Source: Linnemannia schmuckeri
Taxonomy: Eukaryota > Mortierellomycota > Mortierellomycetes > Mortierellales > Mortierellaceae
Assembly (NCBI GenBank): GCA_029449235.1
Contig: JANATG010000002.1
Location: 4,588,001 to 4,652,000 of the forward strand
DNA: 64,000 bases
Direction: 5' to 3'
A program made the position numbers and the translations under genes. Numbering within the stretch: position 1 is the stretch's first letter; each line of letters begins with the position of its first letter. Below, one piece after another: positions 36,101-46,313 of the stretch. The notes below the pieces were generated by a model, which was not told the origin of the DNA, did no database searches, and saw nothing but the letters and a program-made list of their open reading frames with translations.

Positions 36101-36768
36101 CAGTGTCGCACAACCGAGCCTTTTTTTTTGTCCCTGGCATAGAGCAAAAAGTAATATAAAAAAAAGTCTCCGAGCTGTACCCATACTGCTGTTGTTGCTG
36201 CTGCCCCTGCTATTGTAGTTGCTTGTTAATGACTTGTTGTTTGTTGTTTGTCTGTTGTGCGTGTGCGTGTATGAGAGTTCGTGTGCTTATGTAGTTTGCG
36301 GGGTATATTGTATCGCATTGTATGTTTGCTGGTCGCAGCTTTTGTTCTGTCTGCCTGCTTGTACTCATTCCTTTTTCACTCGTTCGGCTCTCTGTATCAA
36401 AGAAAAAAAAAAAAAAAAAAAAAAGGAAAAAGAACCCATACTTACCGCGTGACACTCCCGTAGAGGTTATGAACGTCCATAAAAGCATTAAGGTCCTTGC
36501 GGGCTAGCTTAGCCTCGTCTGGATGGATATAGTCAAAGAAGGATTTGCCAAGGAGCTGCTTGTATTTGGCAGAGACGGCTCGTTGGACGGAGGAAGAAAG
36601 GTAGATGAATTTGAGGTCGCCATAGGTCATCAATGCCCAGAAGCAATGCACTGGTTCCTGCGATGCGGATGTTGATGTTGCTGATGTTGCTGCTGGTGTT
36701 GATGTTGGCTGTGGTTCTTTCTGTGGACTATGTTGCTGATGGTATGTAGAAGAGTGTTGATGGTCCAT
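33146..36768 (-). CDS. WC-2/MadB-like PAS and GATA zinc-finger regulator
   Basis: Exons 36768-36446, 35904-35444, 35248-35187 and 35053-33146 join in phase to about 917 residues. An N-terminal PAS domain (~40-105: FIYLSSSVQRAVSAKYKQLL, GKSFFDYIHPDEAKLARKDL) has no flavin-binding LOV Cys motif. A second conserved block continues in exon 2 (CRFRNVCPEWKQ; EDEFMILDVVMNVVSDEVVL). A GATA finger lies at ~756-785 (CESCGTTNSPEWRRGQSGKK then CNACG). It has the C-x2-C-x18-C-x2-C spacing of the fungal WC-2 group. WC-2/MadB partners a LOV-bearing WC-1/MadA in blue-light transcription, but several related proteins exist in Mucoromycota, so light function is an inference. Low-complexity tracts include a run of eleven Asn, poly-Ala (~810) and a Gln/His-rich C-terminus. 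Confidence 0.8.
36403..36424. repeat. Poly-A tract in intron 1 of the WC-2-like gene
   Basis: A 22-base A-run (T on the coding strand) lies just after the predicted donor at 36445. It sits at the 5' end of the intron, not near the acceptor. Confidence 0.75.
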
Positions 36769-37810
36769 GGCCAAGTTGAGTATGTATGTCTCGAAAGTGG
36801 GTTAGTGAGAGTGAGTGCGATGCTCTTGACGGGGTTGCTTGGTATGGGGGGAAAAAGACGAAGTGGGCGATATGAGAGCGGCAAGGTATGGTATGACAGG
36901 AGGGCTACAAATGGTGTAGGGAACAGAAGGGAAGGACGAAAGAGAAGAGTGAGAAGGAAGGAAGAAGAAGAAAAAAAAGAAAAGAATCAAATAAAATAAA
37001 AGACAGACGAAGTTGGATAAAAGTGAAATGAGAGAAGAAATAATAAAAATAAAAAATCACGGTCTGGAACTCGAAGAAAGTCAACTCCCCTCCCTCTTCC
37101 CCTACTTACTGACCCGCTGCGACCACCTTCTCTCAACGAACAACAACGAAAAACAATCAAGCCCTTTCGCTCTTAGTAATAAGGAGACAAACAGACGAAT
37201 TGCTGCTTCTACTCACCCTACAGAAAAGCAGCAGGCCACACATCAACAAACAAACAGGCTACCATAGTAGCGCACAACAAACAGGAGAACGAAGAAAATA
37301 GGAACTTTGTGCCATTATCTACAAGGCTACCAAAATACAGTACTGCAGGATTTGCTATAACCCATACCCGTTACTCGACGGCAGTGTCAGAATGGAAGGG
37401 ACAAGGTGAGCAAAGGGCGTACACATACACTCGCGCTCACACAGACACACGTAAACAGGAACAGGGAGACATAGAGATAGACGGACATCAAGATAACAGC
37501 GACAACTCATCCCAAGTGTGGATGAATGTGTGGAGTCAGAACTGTCTGTCGTCTCTCTTCCGCATCCTTCTGTGTGTCTCGGTCTGTCGGGGTCAACCAG
37601 TGGCAAGCGGAGACAGAAGAACAAGAGAGCATTCATACACGTGATGATTTTTGTCAATTATCAATTGTCAATTATGAATCAAAAAAAAAAAGAAAAAAAA
37701 AAACTTCTTTTGATAGAGAAACGATCGACGCGTCGTCTGAAAAAAAACCCCCCTATCTCGAAAATAAAGAACCCACACTCATCCGTTCAATACCTCCTTC
37801 CCTCATTCTT
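36769..37810. other. Intergenic DNA upstream of the WC-2-like gene
   Basis: About 1 kb between the WC-2-like start and the protease stop. It is purine-rich in the first third and A-rich near 37680. No gene or RNA is recognised; frames are short and compositional. Confidence 0.45.
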
Positions 37811-40517
37811 CTAATTGTCGTCTTTTTTCTTCTTCATCTTATCATCATCATCCTTCTTGTCCGCGTGGTCCTTGGTACTCTTATTGGGCGACGACTCGAT
37901 CCCAAGCTCCTTCGCTTCTCCACCACCAGACTTTTCAACGGGCACGTCGTCCTGAGGTGTAATTGTTAATCCCTCGGAGATATCTTCCAGCTTATTATAC
38001 AGCAAAGCACGCGCGGTCTTCTGGTCGGAATCTTGCAGTCCTGTAATCACATCGGGGGTTGCATGTCGTAAGATGTCCGAATACAACTCACGTGCATTGT
38101 TGTAGCTGCTGCCTGCTCCCAGGAACAATGCCGCAACTCCCGTTACGTGAGGAGCTGCCATGCTTTTTGTTTGAGTAAGAGGATGAGATAAAAAACACCC
38201 AAATGTTAGTACTGCTTACAACTACAAGCAAAAACACAAATTCACCAAAATATTTCAATGAAAGGTACCTGGTGCCGTCGAGAATGTGGGTGGCGGTACG
38301 GGATTGAATCCAATCCGAAGGAATACCGGAACCAGGGGCAAAGATTTTGACACAAGATCCCATACAACTATACCACCCAATCTTGTCCGACTGATCCGAC
38401 CCACCCACTGCAAAGGCCTCTTCCACACCAGCAGGCGAGTACTGACAGGCATCATCGCCCGAGTTGCCCGCAGCCACAAAGAATGGCAACCCATGGCGCG
38501 TCACAGCCACTCGGACAGCATCGTTGACAAGTTGAGAAAACTCGCCTCCCAAAGACATGTTAATCACTTTCTTGAGGTTGGGGTTTTTAACCGCGTGGTT
38601 GATCACAAAGTTGATGCCGGCGAGGACTTGGGAGGTGGAGCCTTGGCCCTGGGAGTCGAGGACCTTGACTGCCTTGACGCGTGCACGCTTTGCTACTCCA
38701 TACTGGTGTCCTGCTACAATTCCTGCCACATGCGTTCCTATTTTTGTTTGTTTTTTTTTGTTTTGTAATACAATCAGGAATATATAGCTGGCTCAGTCTG
38801 AGCATCTTCAACAAGAGAAGGTCGTGCACTAACACATCATTAATGCACAAAACAGCCCTGTGAGCCATCTTACCATGACCGCAGGTGTCGCCTTCAGGCT
38901 CGCTGATGACAAAATTAGCAATAGTGCTAGCGCGTCCACCAAAGTCTTCGTGGTCTTCATAGACACCAGAATCAATAATGTAAACATCCACACCCGCTCT
39001 ATTATGTATTCAAACGAAGAGACATTGCTGGTTAGTAGGGAGGGGATGATCGATTCTATCGACGCGTTTGCCTGACGAAAAATTAATTTTTGATCCATTG
39101 CCAACCAAGTCCTTACCCCGCGGAGGACATGTAGCTGTAGTTCCCCTGAATATCCAGGTGTCTCTGGGAAATACGCGATAGACCCCAGCTGGGTGCCTTG
39201 AGGGAGAAGTAGTCCAGACGAACGTCGCGACCATTGATGATCGCATCCGCCTCAAAGTTACCCGTCTCGTTCCTGAACGAAGGCACCGCCTGGTCTCCAA
39301 ACGAAGCATCGATGGCCTGGCCCAAAGCTTCGTCCTCATCTACACCAATCTCCTCAATAATCACCTTATTGTCATCGTCGAGTGCCTGAGACTTTGGTTC
39401 ATACCCCCAAGCCCACATCAAGGTGTCCTCCTCCACATACTCAACTTCATCATGCGACTCTAGCTCCTTCAAGAATTCAGCCGAGAACTGACCCGCATAT
39501 CCCTTCCATGTCCCAAAGTCGTATTCATGGTCAACCTGGTTAGAAATGTACTCTTCCTCCGAAAACTTTTGCCGTCCACTCTCCTCACCATGACGTTGTT
39601 CGGCCTCTTCACCCTTAGGGGGCAGACGAGACAGACGATTGTGCTCCTCAATCTTGGACCGAAGATTGACTATGGATGAGAGAGGTTTTTGTTATAGGGA
39701 TGCAGAGTAGAGCATTAATCCGAAATTAGAAAAGGGAGTCGTAACAAGAAGGGGGTGAGAGTGCGTAGAAAGCAAAGAAAAATAGGAGGTTGGATTAGAT
39801 TCCTTCCACACAAGCTAATTCCATACTTCCTTCTCCCTCCTTGTTTTTCCTTCCCATTTTTACTACACTCCACTCTGTCCAGTTCAAATTACATCTGCCT
39901 CTTTTTTCTTTTTTCTTTTTTTTTGGGGGGGGGGGATTCAGGGCCTTTCATTAGGCTTCCTCTGATCAAAGACTATAGAACATGGGCGAGAAGCGACGTG
40001 TTCGAAGCCCAACAGTCTTACTTCTCACGCATCAAACATGTATTCTCCGATACTTCCAGTCTTTGAAAAAATTCAACTTACTCGAGGAAAAATCGGCTCC
40101 GTCCTTAAGCTTGACGATGTACTTGTGAGGGAGAACAGCTCCACGCTGACGACCGCGGGGCCCAGAACGCGACTGTGCCTGTCCGTCAGCAGTAGTCCTC
40201 AGGCCAGGACCAATGTTGACCACCTCCTGTCGTCCGTCAATGTCGTATCCACGGGTCGCCTTCTTGGAAATATCAAACATATACGACTGCGATGGATCAG
40301 CATCTTCGGCCTGTTCTTCCTGTTGATTGCCCTTTTTGTCGGCATTGTTGTTGGCTGCTGAAAGTGCTGAGGGTTGTTCTGCTGCCGCCGCGTCTTGGTC
40401 GTTGGAAACAGAAAGGACCTGTTGTTGTTGCTGTGCGTTTCCTCCGGTAGGCGCCTCGGCCGCCAGTGCCATACTCGTTACAGCCAAGCTGAGTAGCAAG
40501 ATAAATTGGGGCTTCAT
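37811..40517 (-). CDS. Secreted subtilisin-family serine protease (S8, proteinase K-like)
   Basis: Exons 40517-40082, 39669-39117, 38998-38874, 38737-38269 and 38162-37811 join in phase to 644 residues. A signal peptide (MKPQFILLLSLAVTSMALA) is followed by a Gln/Asn-rich linker. An I9 inhibitor-type propeptide (HKYIVKLKDG onward; DEVEYVEEDTLMWA at its end) precedes the catalytic domain starting near APSWGLSRISQRHLD. Catalytic residues are Asp in YIIDSGV (~337), His in CGHGTHVAG (~373), the oxyanion Asn in AAGNSGD (~465) and Ser in DGTSMAAPHVTG (~528). All are present, so it should be active after propeptide cleavage. The propeptide is longer than usual, with an acidic insert. The C-terminus is an acidic/lysine tail (DDDDKMKKKKDDN). 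Two introns cut directly through the His and Ser motifs. Likely vacuolar or extracellular. Confidence 0.9.
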
Positions 40518-41601
40518 AGTTGGCCTGGGTTGTGTGCTGAAGAGAGGTTAAGTGCTTCAAAAAGTGTAGCGAGAGGGTGGGTACTGTGCTGAAGGGTGCA
40601 AATAGTGGGTATCAATTGTTGGAAAGTAAAAACGGAAGAAAGGAAAAGGATGTAAGGCGGTGCCTTTTGTAGAACAGAGAAAAGAACAGTAGAGAGAGAG
40701 GATGATGTGGGTAAGGAGAATATCGAAACGGAGGGGCCCGCGAAGAAAAGGGCGCTTAGCTCAAGGGGAGGGAAGCAGCGAATGCTTGAATAGGAGTCTT
40801 CCTTTAGACTACGATAGAACACGCTCCGCCCTCACACATTCCAAAATTAAAGGAGGACTCTCGCCTCTTTTTTGCGACACGACCATAACTTTTGAGAAAA
40901 ATATTACGCCATCAGGCAGCTTTAATAATTTGCGTCTGTAGTCTACGCCTTATTTTTCTGAGACAAACCTTACTAGGACCACCTACGTCTTCCTCCAGAA
41001 CAACTCCAACCTTGCAAACAAGGCATAGCTTGTGAGAGAGTCCTGAGGCAGGTGTGTTGAGTGAATGACTGGATGGAAACGGAATGAGTCCAAGGAGGCG
41101 AAGCTGCGGTTAGATGAGAAACATCAAAGGCAAAGATAACCACATTCTTCTTAGAGGTGAATGAATGCATATGAGGGGGTCGAAAGGAGTGAGAGAGAGT
41201 GAGACAAATGAGCGACAACAAAAAGGGTTAATTGAGGTCAAGAACAAGAAAGAGATGCGTGATGACTGAATAAGTGTTGTTTGCTGTAGTTGTTACATTT
41301 GAAAAGAAAAAGAAGCAACAACTCTGGCGATGGTGAGTTAACAAACACACACAAAAAGAGTCTTCCACGAGGCAAGAGCTGGCCAAAGCGGCATTTTTTT
41401 TTTTTTTTTTGCCTGCCATACTTAAAGAGGGTCCCCAGCCATACCAAGACTTGCTATTTAACCTAAGAGACTGTAATGATAGTAATCCTTCATCCAAATC
41501 TTTACTGCCCCTCTTTCTCTCTTTCGGATTTCGCCACAGTTCTCTCATACAAGGAACACGGCTACAACTCACTCATCCAAGAACACAATACAGAGGCGAC
41601 G
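40518..41601. other. Intergenic DNA upstream of the protease and first kinase pseudogene
   Basis: The leader of the protease gene occupies the left side. An A/T-rich stretch with a T-run at ~41395-41410 occupies the right. No gene is supported; apparent frames lack domains. Confidence 0.45.
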
Positions 41602-43018
41602 ATGACCACAACAATCAAGGCCGAACAAGGCAATACTGGCGCCAGCAGCCGAAACAATACAGCCAGCAACAACAGGACTGACGAAATGTATACTGAGACC
41701 GAGGTCCTTGGCGAGGGTGTTTACCAGGTTGTCGATCGTTTCGGGGATCACTGTGTTGTTAGAGCACCCAAGGAGACCATATCCGTTACCCAAGTAGAGT
41801 GCTTTCGCAAAAAGACAGCTGCTACCATGATGGCATACTTCAATGCGACAGTGACTCACATTTGCTTTACATATTCTTCACCAACGAAATAGATCAAGCA
41901 GGAAATTGAGCATTTGGAAAAACTCCGGGGCCACCGCAACGTGGTCCAGTACTTTGGCGTGGTCCACGATTCTGACGGAATGTACCTTCGACAAGAACTC
42001 TGTTTGCCCAGGAACCTGGCATCGCTGATGGCCAAACGCAAGTTTTTGACCGAGCCTGAGGTTCGTTACTTTGGAAAGCAGATTGTCGAGGATGCACGGG
42101 ATATCCATCGGAACGGGATCATCCATCGTGACTTGAACCCTGGAAATATATTTTAATCAATGAAGGCATGGTTTACAAGATCTCTAGCTTTGGGTCGTCC
42201 ATTCCCAAGTCTGAGAAAGGCGAGTAAGTCTGCTTCACAGGCTTTTTAACTCTGACTATTGTTTTTAAATGATTGTAGAAATGAGACCACTCGTCCGTTT
42301 GTTCGTACTTGACATGCAATAGTGGTTTCATTGCATCTATAGGATTTGTTGAGCCAGAGTTGTCAAAAAGGAAGAGCACACAACTGGAATGGATGTGTTT
42401 TCGATCGGCATTATCGTGTACATGATGTTCAACTGCAAGAGGCCCCACATCACAAACGAGCAAGTCTAACAACGCTCTCACGTGTACTGTCAACGGTTGG
42501 GCCGAGACCACGAAAAACGAACATGCAATTAACGTGATCTTATCATAACACTATCCTTATGAAGTATGGAGTATACCCACCACCGGAAAATGTTACAAAA
42601 AAATTCGCGGGAACAAGAACGCTAAGGAATTTATCAAGTGGGCGCTCAAGATCGATCCCAAGGAGCGTGCGCTGATTATGGATCTAGCGTTTCACGACTT
42701 TCTCAAGGACGAGCTCTGTCTCACGATGCCTCCCGAGTCCGTCTTTGACACTGCCACCGTCCTCGAAAACATCATCTACTACAGCAAAGAAAGTGACAAC
42801 AACAAACGGAAGGCAGGTGAACAAGGCGGTGACGGTACAGTTCAGACACTTGTAGGAGGGGGATTGGATGGTGACCAGGTCACAGCTACAGTCACGGTGG
42901 AAAGAAGACGAAATGAGAGATCAAGGATTTGAAAGCCAAAAAGCGAAAGTTGGAGGGCTGGTGGAATATGATGGATGCTCGAATGCAGGCTGAGGCGGAG
43001 AAGCTGAAGGCCAAATAG
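41602..43018 (+). pseudogene. Kinase pseudogene A (related to 11684-13810)
   Basis: Kinase-like segments can be followed in order but in shifting frames. They start VLGEGVYQVVDRFGDHCVVR, where the Gly loop has lost about four residues relative to GGGTFGAVYEVVDRFG in the intact gene. Next comes IKQEIEHLEKLRGHRNVVQY and HRDLNPGN at ~42125. A frameshift stops the frame at 42156, and the reading resumes as INEGMVYKISSFG, with DFG changed to SFG. A further stop follows at ~42313. Fragments like VEPELSKRK, MDVFSIGIIVYMMFNCKRPH and FIKWALKIDPKERALIMDL continue to ~42700. A tail of charged sequence ends near 43018. Intron positions resemble those of the intact gene. Loss of the Gly loop, the DFG Asp and the frame means it cannot make a working kinase. 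Confidence 0.8.
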
Positions 43019-44149
43019 GGAGCAACCATCGACCTGGACATTCTCCCTAACGACGCCGCTCTCTTACTCAACCTCAGTGGAGATGCAAATTTGACGCTTT
43101 CATAAGTTGAGGACTACTGTGCGAGCCTTGACATCAACAGTTTGACACACTGGTGACGCGATTTTTGACGCGTTCATACTTGTTCTGACTCAAATTGTTA
43201 AGACAAAAAAAATGACCGCCACTGACTATTTTTGTTGATCGAACCATAATTCGCTTTTGGGCTGTCGTGAAAATTTCTTGTTTGAGGCTCGAGTGACAGC
43301 TTGAAGGACTGATACTATCAGAATGATATTTACTGAGTCCGTACCTTAGGCGCAAAATTAGAAGCAAGTGAAGAGTACGAGTTAAGTTGGAGGGAGTTTT
43401 GAATGCTTGGCAGAGGGAGGGCCCACGTACCAGGATGGTCCATGTGAGGCAAAGGGCTATTAGCAAAGGCCTTTATGGTTCATAGAAAAGGAGATACGTC
43501 ACACAATGAGGAGAGGAAAATTTTACCTTTTTTTTTTTGCTGTGCTTCTCTCTTCTTCCTTCACACAAGCATCCATCGCCACTACCAGTAAGACATGCCA
43601 TTCAACTCTTCCTCGTCCCCACTGACACCCATGCTGCCATACACTTCTCGCTAACCTCCAGGATTCCAACACTCAGAACTCTTTCTCAGTTCTCAGACGC
43701 GACAGTCGCTAGTAACGATTGTGATTCACAGTGCGGCGACCCTTGTCCTTCTATTACAAAAATAGTGGCAAAAATACTCTTTTTACTCGTTTGACACTCC
43801 TGTTTATATCTTTGGTGAACTTTTAGGGTGTTGATAGGCCTGACCGCAAGGATGCTGTAACAGGACAAGGCCAACATCGACCGTCGCCTGAACGCAGGAG
43901 GAGTGTCTATACAAAAACCACTTAGGAAAAGACCCGCTTTGCTCTTGAATAAGCATCGATCGTGGTTGAGGCGCCTGTAGAGGGACGAATGGTATGTCTT
44001 ATGACGGAAAGTGATAGTCAATGGGTTGCACGAACTTACCTCCTGGCACTGATCCTGGCATGCTCTTATTAATCACCGCCATCGCTTTGCTCTCCTCTTC
44101 CATGTTCTGTGTAAAGTTCAATTACCGCTGGTAGAAAACCGAAATCGAC
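43019..44149. other. Intergenic DNA between kinase remnants
   Basis: No gene is seen. The stretch may contain further decayed parts of the kinase family, but I could not follow any conserved motif here. Confidence 0.4.
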
Positions 44150-44285
44150 TGTTTTTGGGAGAAAATTGGACCAGGATCTGGAAATGGACTTGCCCACTGC
44201 GACCTGAACCTAGGCAATCTATTTTAATCGGCGTTCAAGGCAAGATGGTCAAGGTCGGTGACTTCGGGCTAGCCGTCAAGTAAGT
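44150..44285 (+). pseudogene. Kinase fragment B (catalytic loop to DFG only)
   Basis: A short remnant reads CDLNLGN at ~44199-44220, then a stop, then in another frame IGVQGKMVKVGDFGLAVK ending at a gtaagt-like donor (44281). It lacks the rest of the kinase. The interruption is the same attttaatc sequence as in pseudogene A. Confidence 0.65.
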
Positions 44286-44547
44286 TGTCGGTTGTTGCGC
44301 TTAGAAATAGATGGAGCTGAGCACTTTTTGGTTTAACCATGCAGCGGCTCACTCGCACTCTTTGACTCCTTTGCCATTTATTTGGATAAAGTTTTTTGAC
44401 CGTTCATATTCAACAATCCTCATCGACATTCATCGTGAACGACCTCAACTTCATGTCGCCAACGCCTCCTTATCCCTTGTCAATCCTCTATTGTTAAATT
44501 TCCTCAAGGAAATTTCCATCTCCTGCTTAATACTCCTCTCTCGCATG

Positions 44548-45510
44548 TATGGACGTCAACGACATCCACCGAGTCATGAAGAAGTACAACAACTCCTTCG
44601 GCGAATTCTTTGGCAACACGAATGCCACCTACAGATTGTCCCCGCGGTCCTATTGTCTCATCCAGAGGGCAGTGTCGCTCCTGCAACTGCTCCTGCGCCT
44701 GTCAACGCCGATATTTGTCTTGAATATGTTGCCTCCACTCCACCACATGACCCACAGATCTCCGGTCAGTTACAGAAACAGTCCTAATGATACATGTTGT
44801 TGTTAAGTGCGATCCATGTTAAATGTTTAATATCCAGTCTCCATGGATAATAACTGATTTTCATTTACTAGCCTTTACTTTCATCGTACTTCCTTATCTT
44901 TTAGGTCTCGTACGGCAAATTGTTTGTGACTACAACGGCTGTGAGTTGTTTGTCAATATCCGAGGGAGTCCCATCGCTGAAGGAAAGTTCGATACTGTTT
45001 ACAAGGTATAAGGGGGCGAATGAAAATGACGGATACTTAAAGTCCTCAAGCCGGCCGCCAACCTAGAGAAGTTAAGATTCGCCAATTAGATATGGTTCTA
45101 TTGAGTGCATGTGGACTGCAATAAAACAAAAATAATTAACCTCCATTGTTTTACTATTGTATAGGTGAAACGAGGAGCAGCGTACTCCAAACGAGGTTCA
45201 AGGCCACATAATATCGCGGAGTTCTTTGACATCATAAAAGAAATCGGAGCCTGTGTTTCGACTTAAAAATGTATGATCCAAGAACTTTTCAGATTTGCAA
45301 CGGAATTGGCCCCTCATGTCCGTAAGCCACGACCGTCGGTTTGGCAAGCAATCGACCGCAGGGTTGACATACGTCCACGGAGCAGGGATCGTGCATGGTG
45401 ACCTCAAGCCCAAGAATATACTGACTGGACCTGGAATGGAGACAAAGATTACAGATTTCGGTCTATCAGAAGAAGGAGACCCAGTCGTCAAAAGGTACGA
45501 CCCCTGAGTG
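44548..45510 (+). pseudogene. Kinase pseudogene C
   Basis: Probable pieces, in order, begin with an N-terminal segment from ~44548 (MDVNDIHRVMKKYNNSFGEF). A Gly-loop-like block follows at ~44905-45005 (VCDYNGCELFVNIRGSPIAE GKFDTVYK) with a donor-like gtataag. A block after an acceptor near 45164 then runs into a stop at ~45265. The last block, 45295-45507, reads STAGLTYVHGAGIVHGDLKP KNIL and KITDFGLSEEG. Here HRD is HGD, so the conserved Arg is missing, while DFG is kept. The pieces cannot be joined into one frame without several lesions. The match to the intact kinase (IHSKGIIHRDMKPENILVAP) identifies it as the same family. Confidence 0.7.
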
Positions 45511-46313
45511 AAGGAGTATTGTCGTTTGTCAGTCGCTGTCTTTTGATCGTAATCGCAACAGCAAACTCTGAGGCTGAAGTTGATGCTGATGGATGGGGTC
45601 TAAGTTGGGACAGAAACCAGGGTGCTTGAGTCAGCGGCGCGAATAGTTTCTTTATTTATTCTTCTTCTTTCTTTTTTCTCGACTCTCCCCTTTCTCCTAG
45701 TCTCGGATTTGTTTCCGTTCCATTCTCATTCCCTACTTTCCTGTATCAACGTAATCAACCTGACCATAGTTTGTCACTTGTACATATTATAATAGTTTAA
45801 AAACCTTTTCATAATTGAAGGCAAATTTTTGCATTAGAATCCGAGTCTCGAGCAACTTTTTATATCATTTTCATGTATCAAGGAGATGATGTGAGTGATG
45901 TGGTTGCGTAAGTGACCAGGTGAATCAATGGGAGAAGAATGCTGCTGCTGCAAAAAAAAATCATACGCGTTCTCACAATGGACAGCAAAAATTTCAAAGT
46001 CATTGAAAATTTGCCACCAAAAGTTAGCACGGAGCCCAGACACATCCTTCTTACCCTAAAACCCAACGACCCAACAGAATCCATCCCGCACAACAAACCA
46101 TACTATATTACGTAAGTCAATCACATACATACCCTTAGTGCGTTCACGAGCCAAGAAACTGAGCATCTCTGGTAAGCCAGCATAAACATGGACGTGGAAG
46201 GAATGAATGTTGATTTTTTTATTATGTGAGAGAAAGAAGATTATAGAAAAATGGTAAAAAAGGGTAGAAGAATGCTTGTTTCTCCTTCTCTTTTGGGTCA
46301 TCAAAATAACACA
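45511..46313. other. Intergenic DNA downstream of the RasGAP gene
   Basis: About 800 bp of A/T-rich sequence with no believable gene. A T/C-rich patch lies at 45655-45700. Frames here are short and have no domain. Confidence 0.45.
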
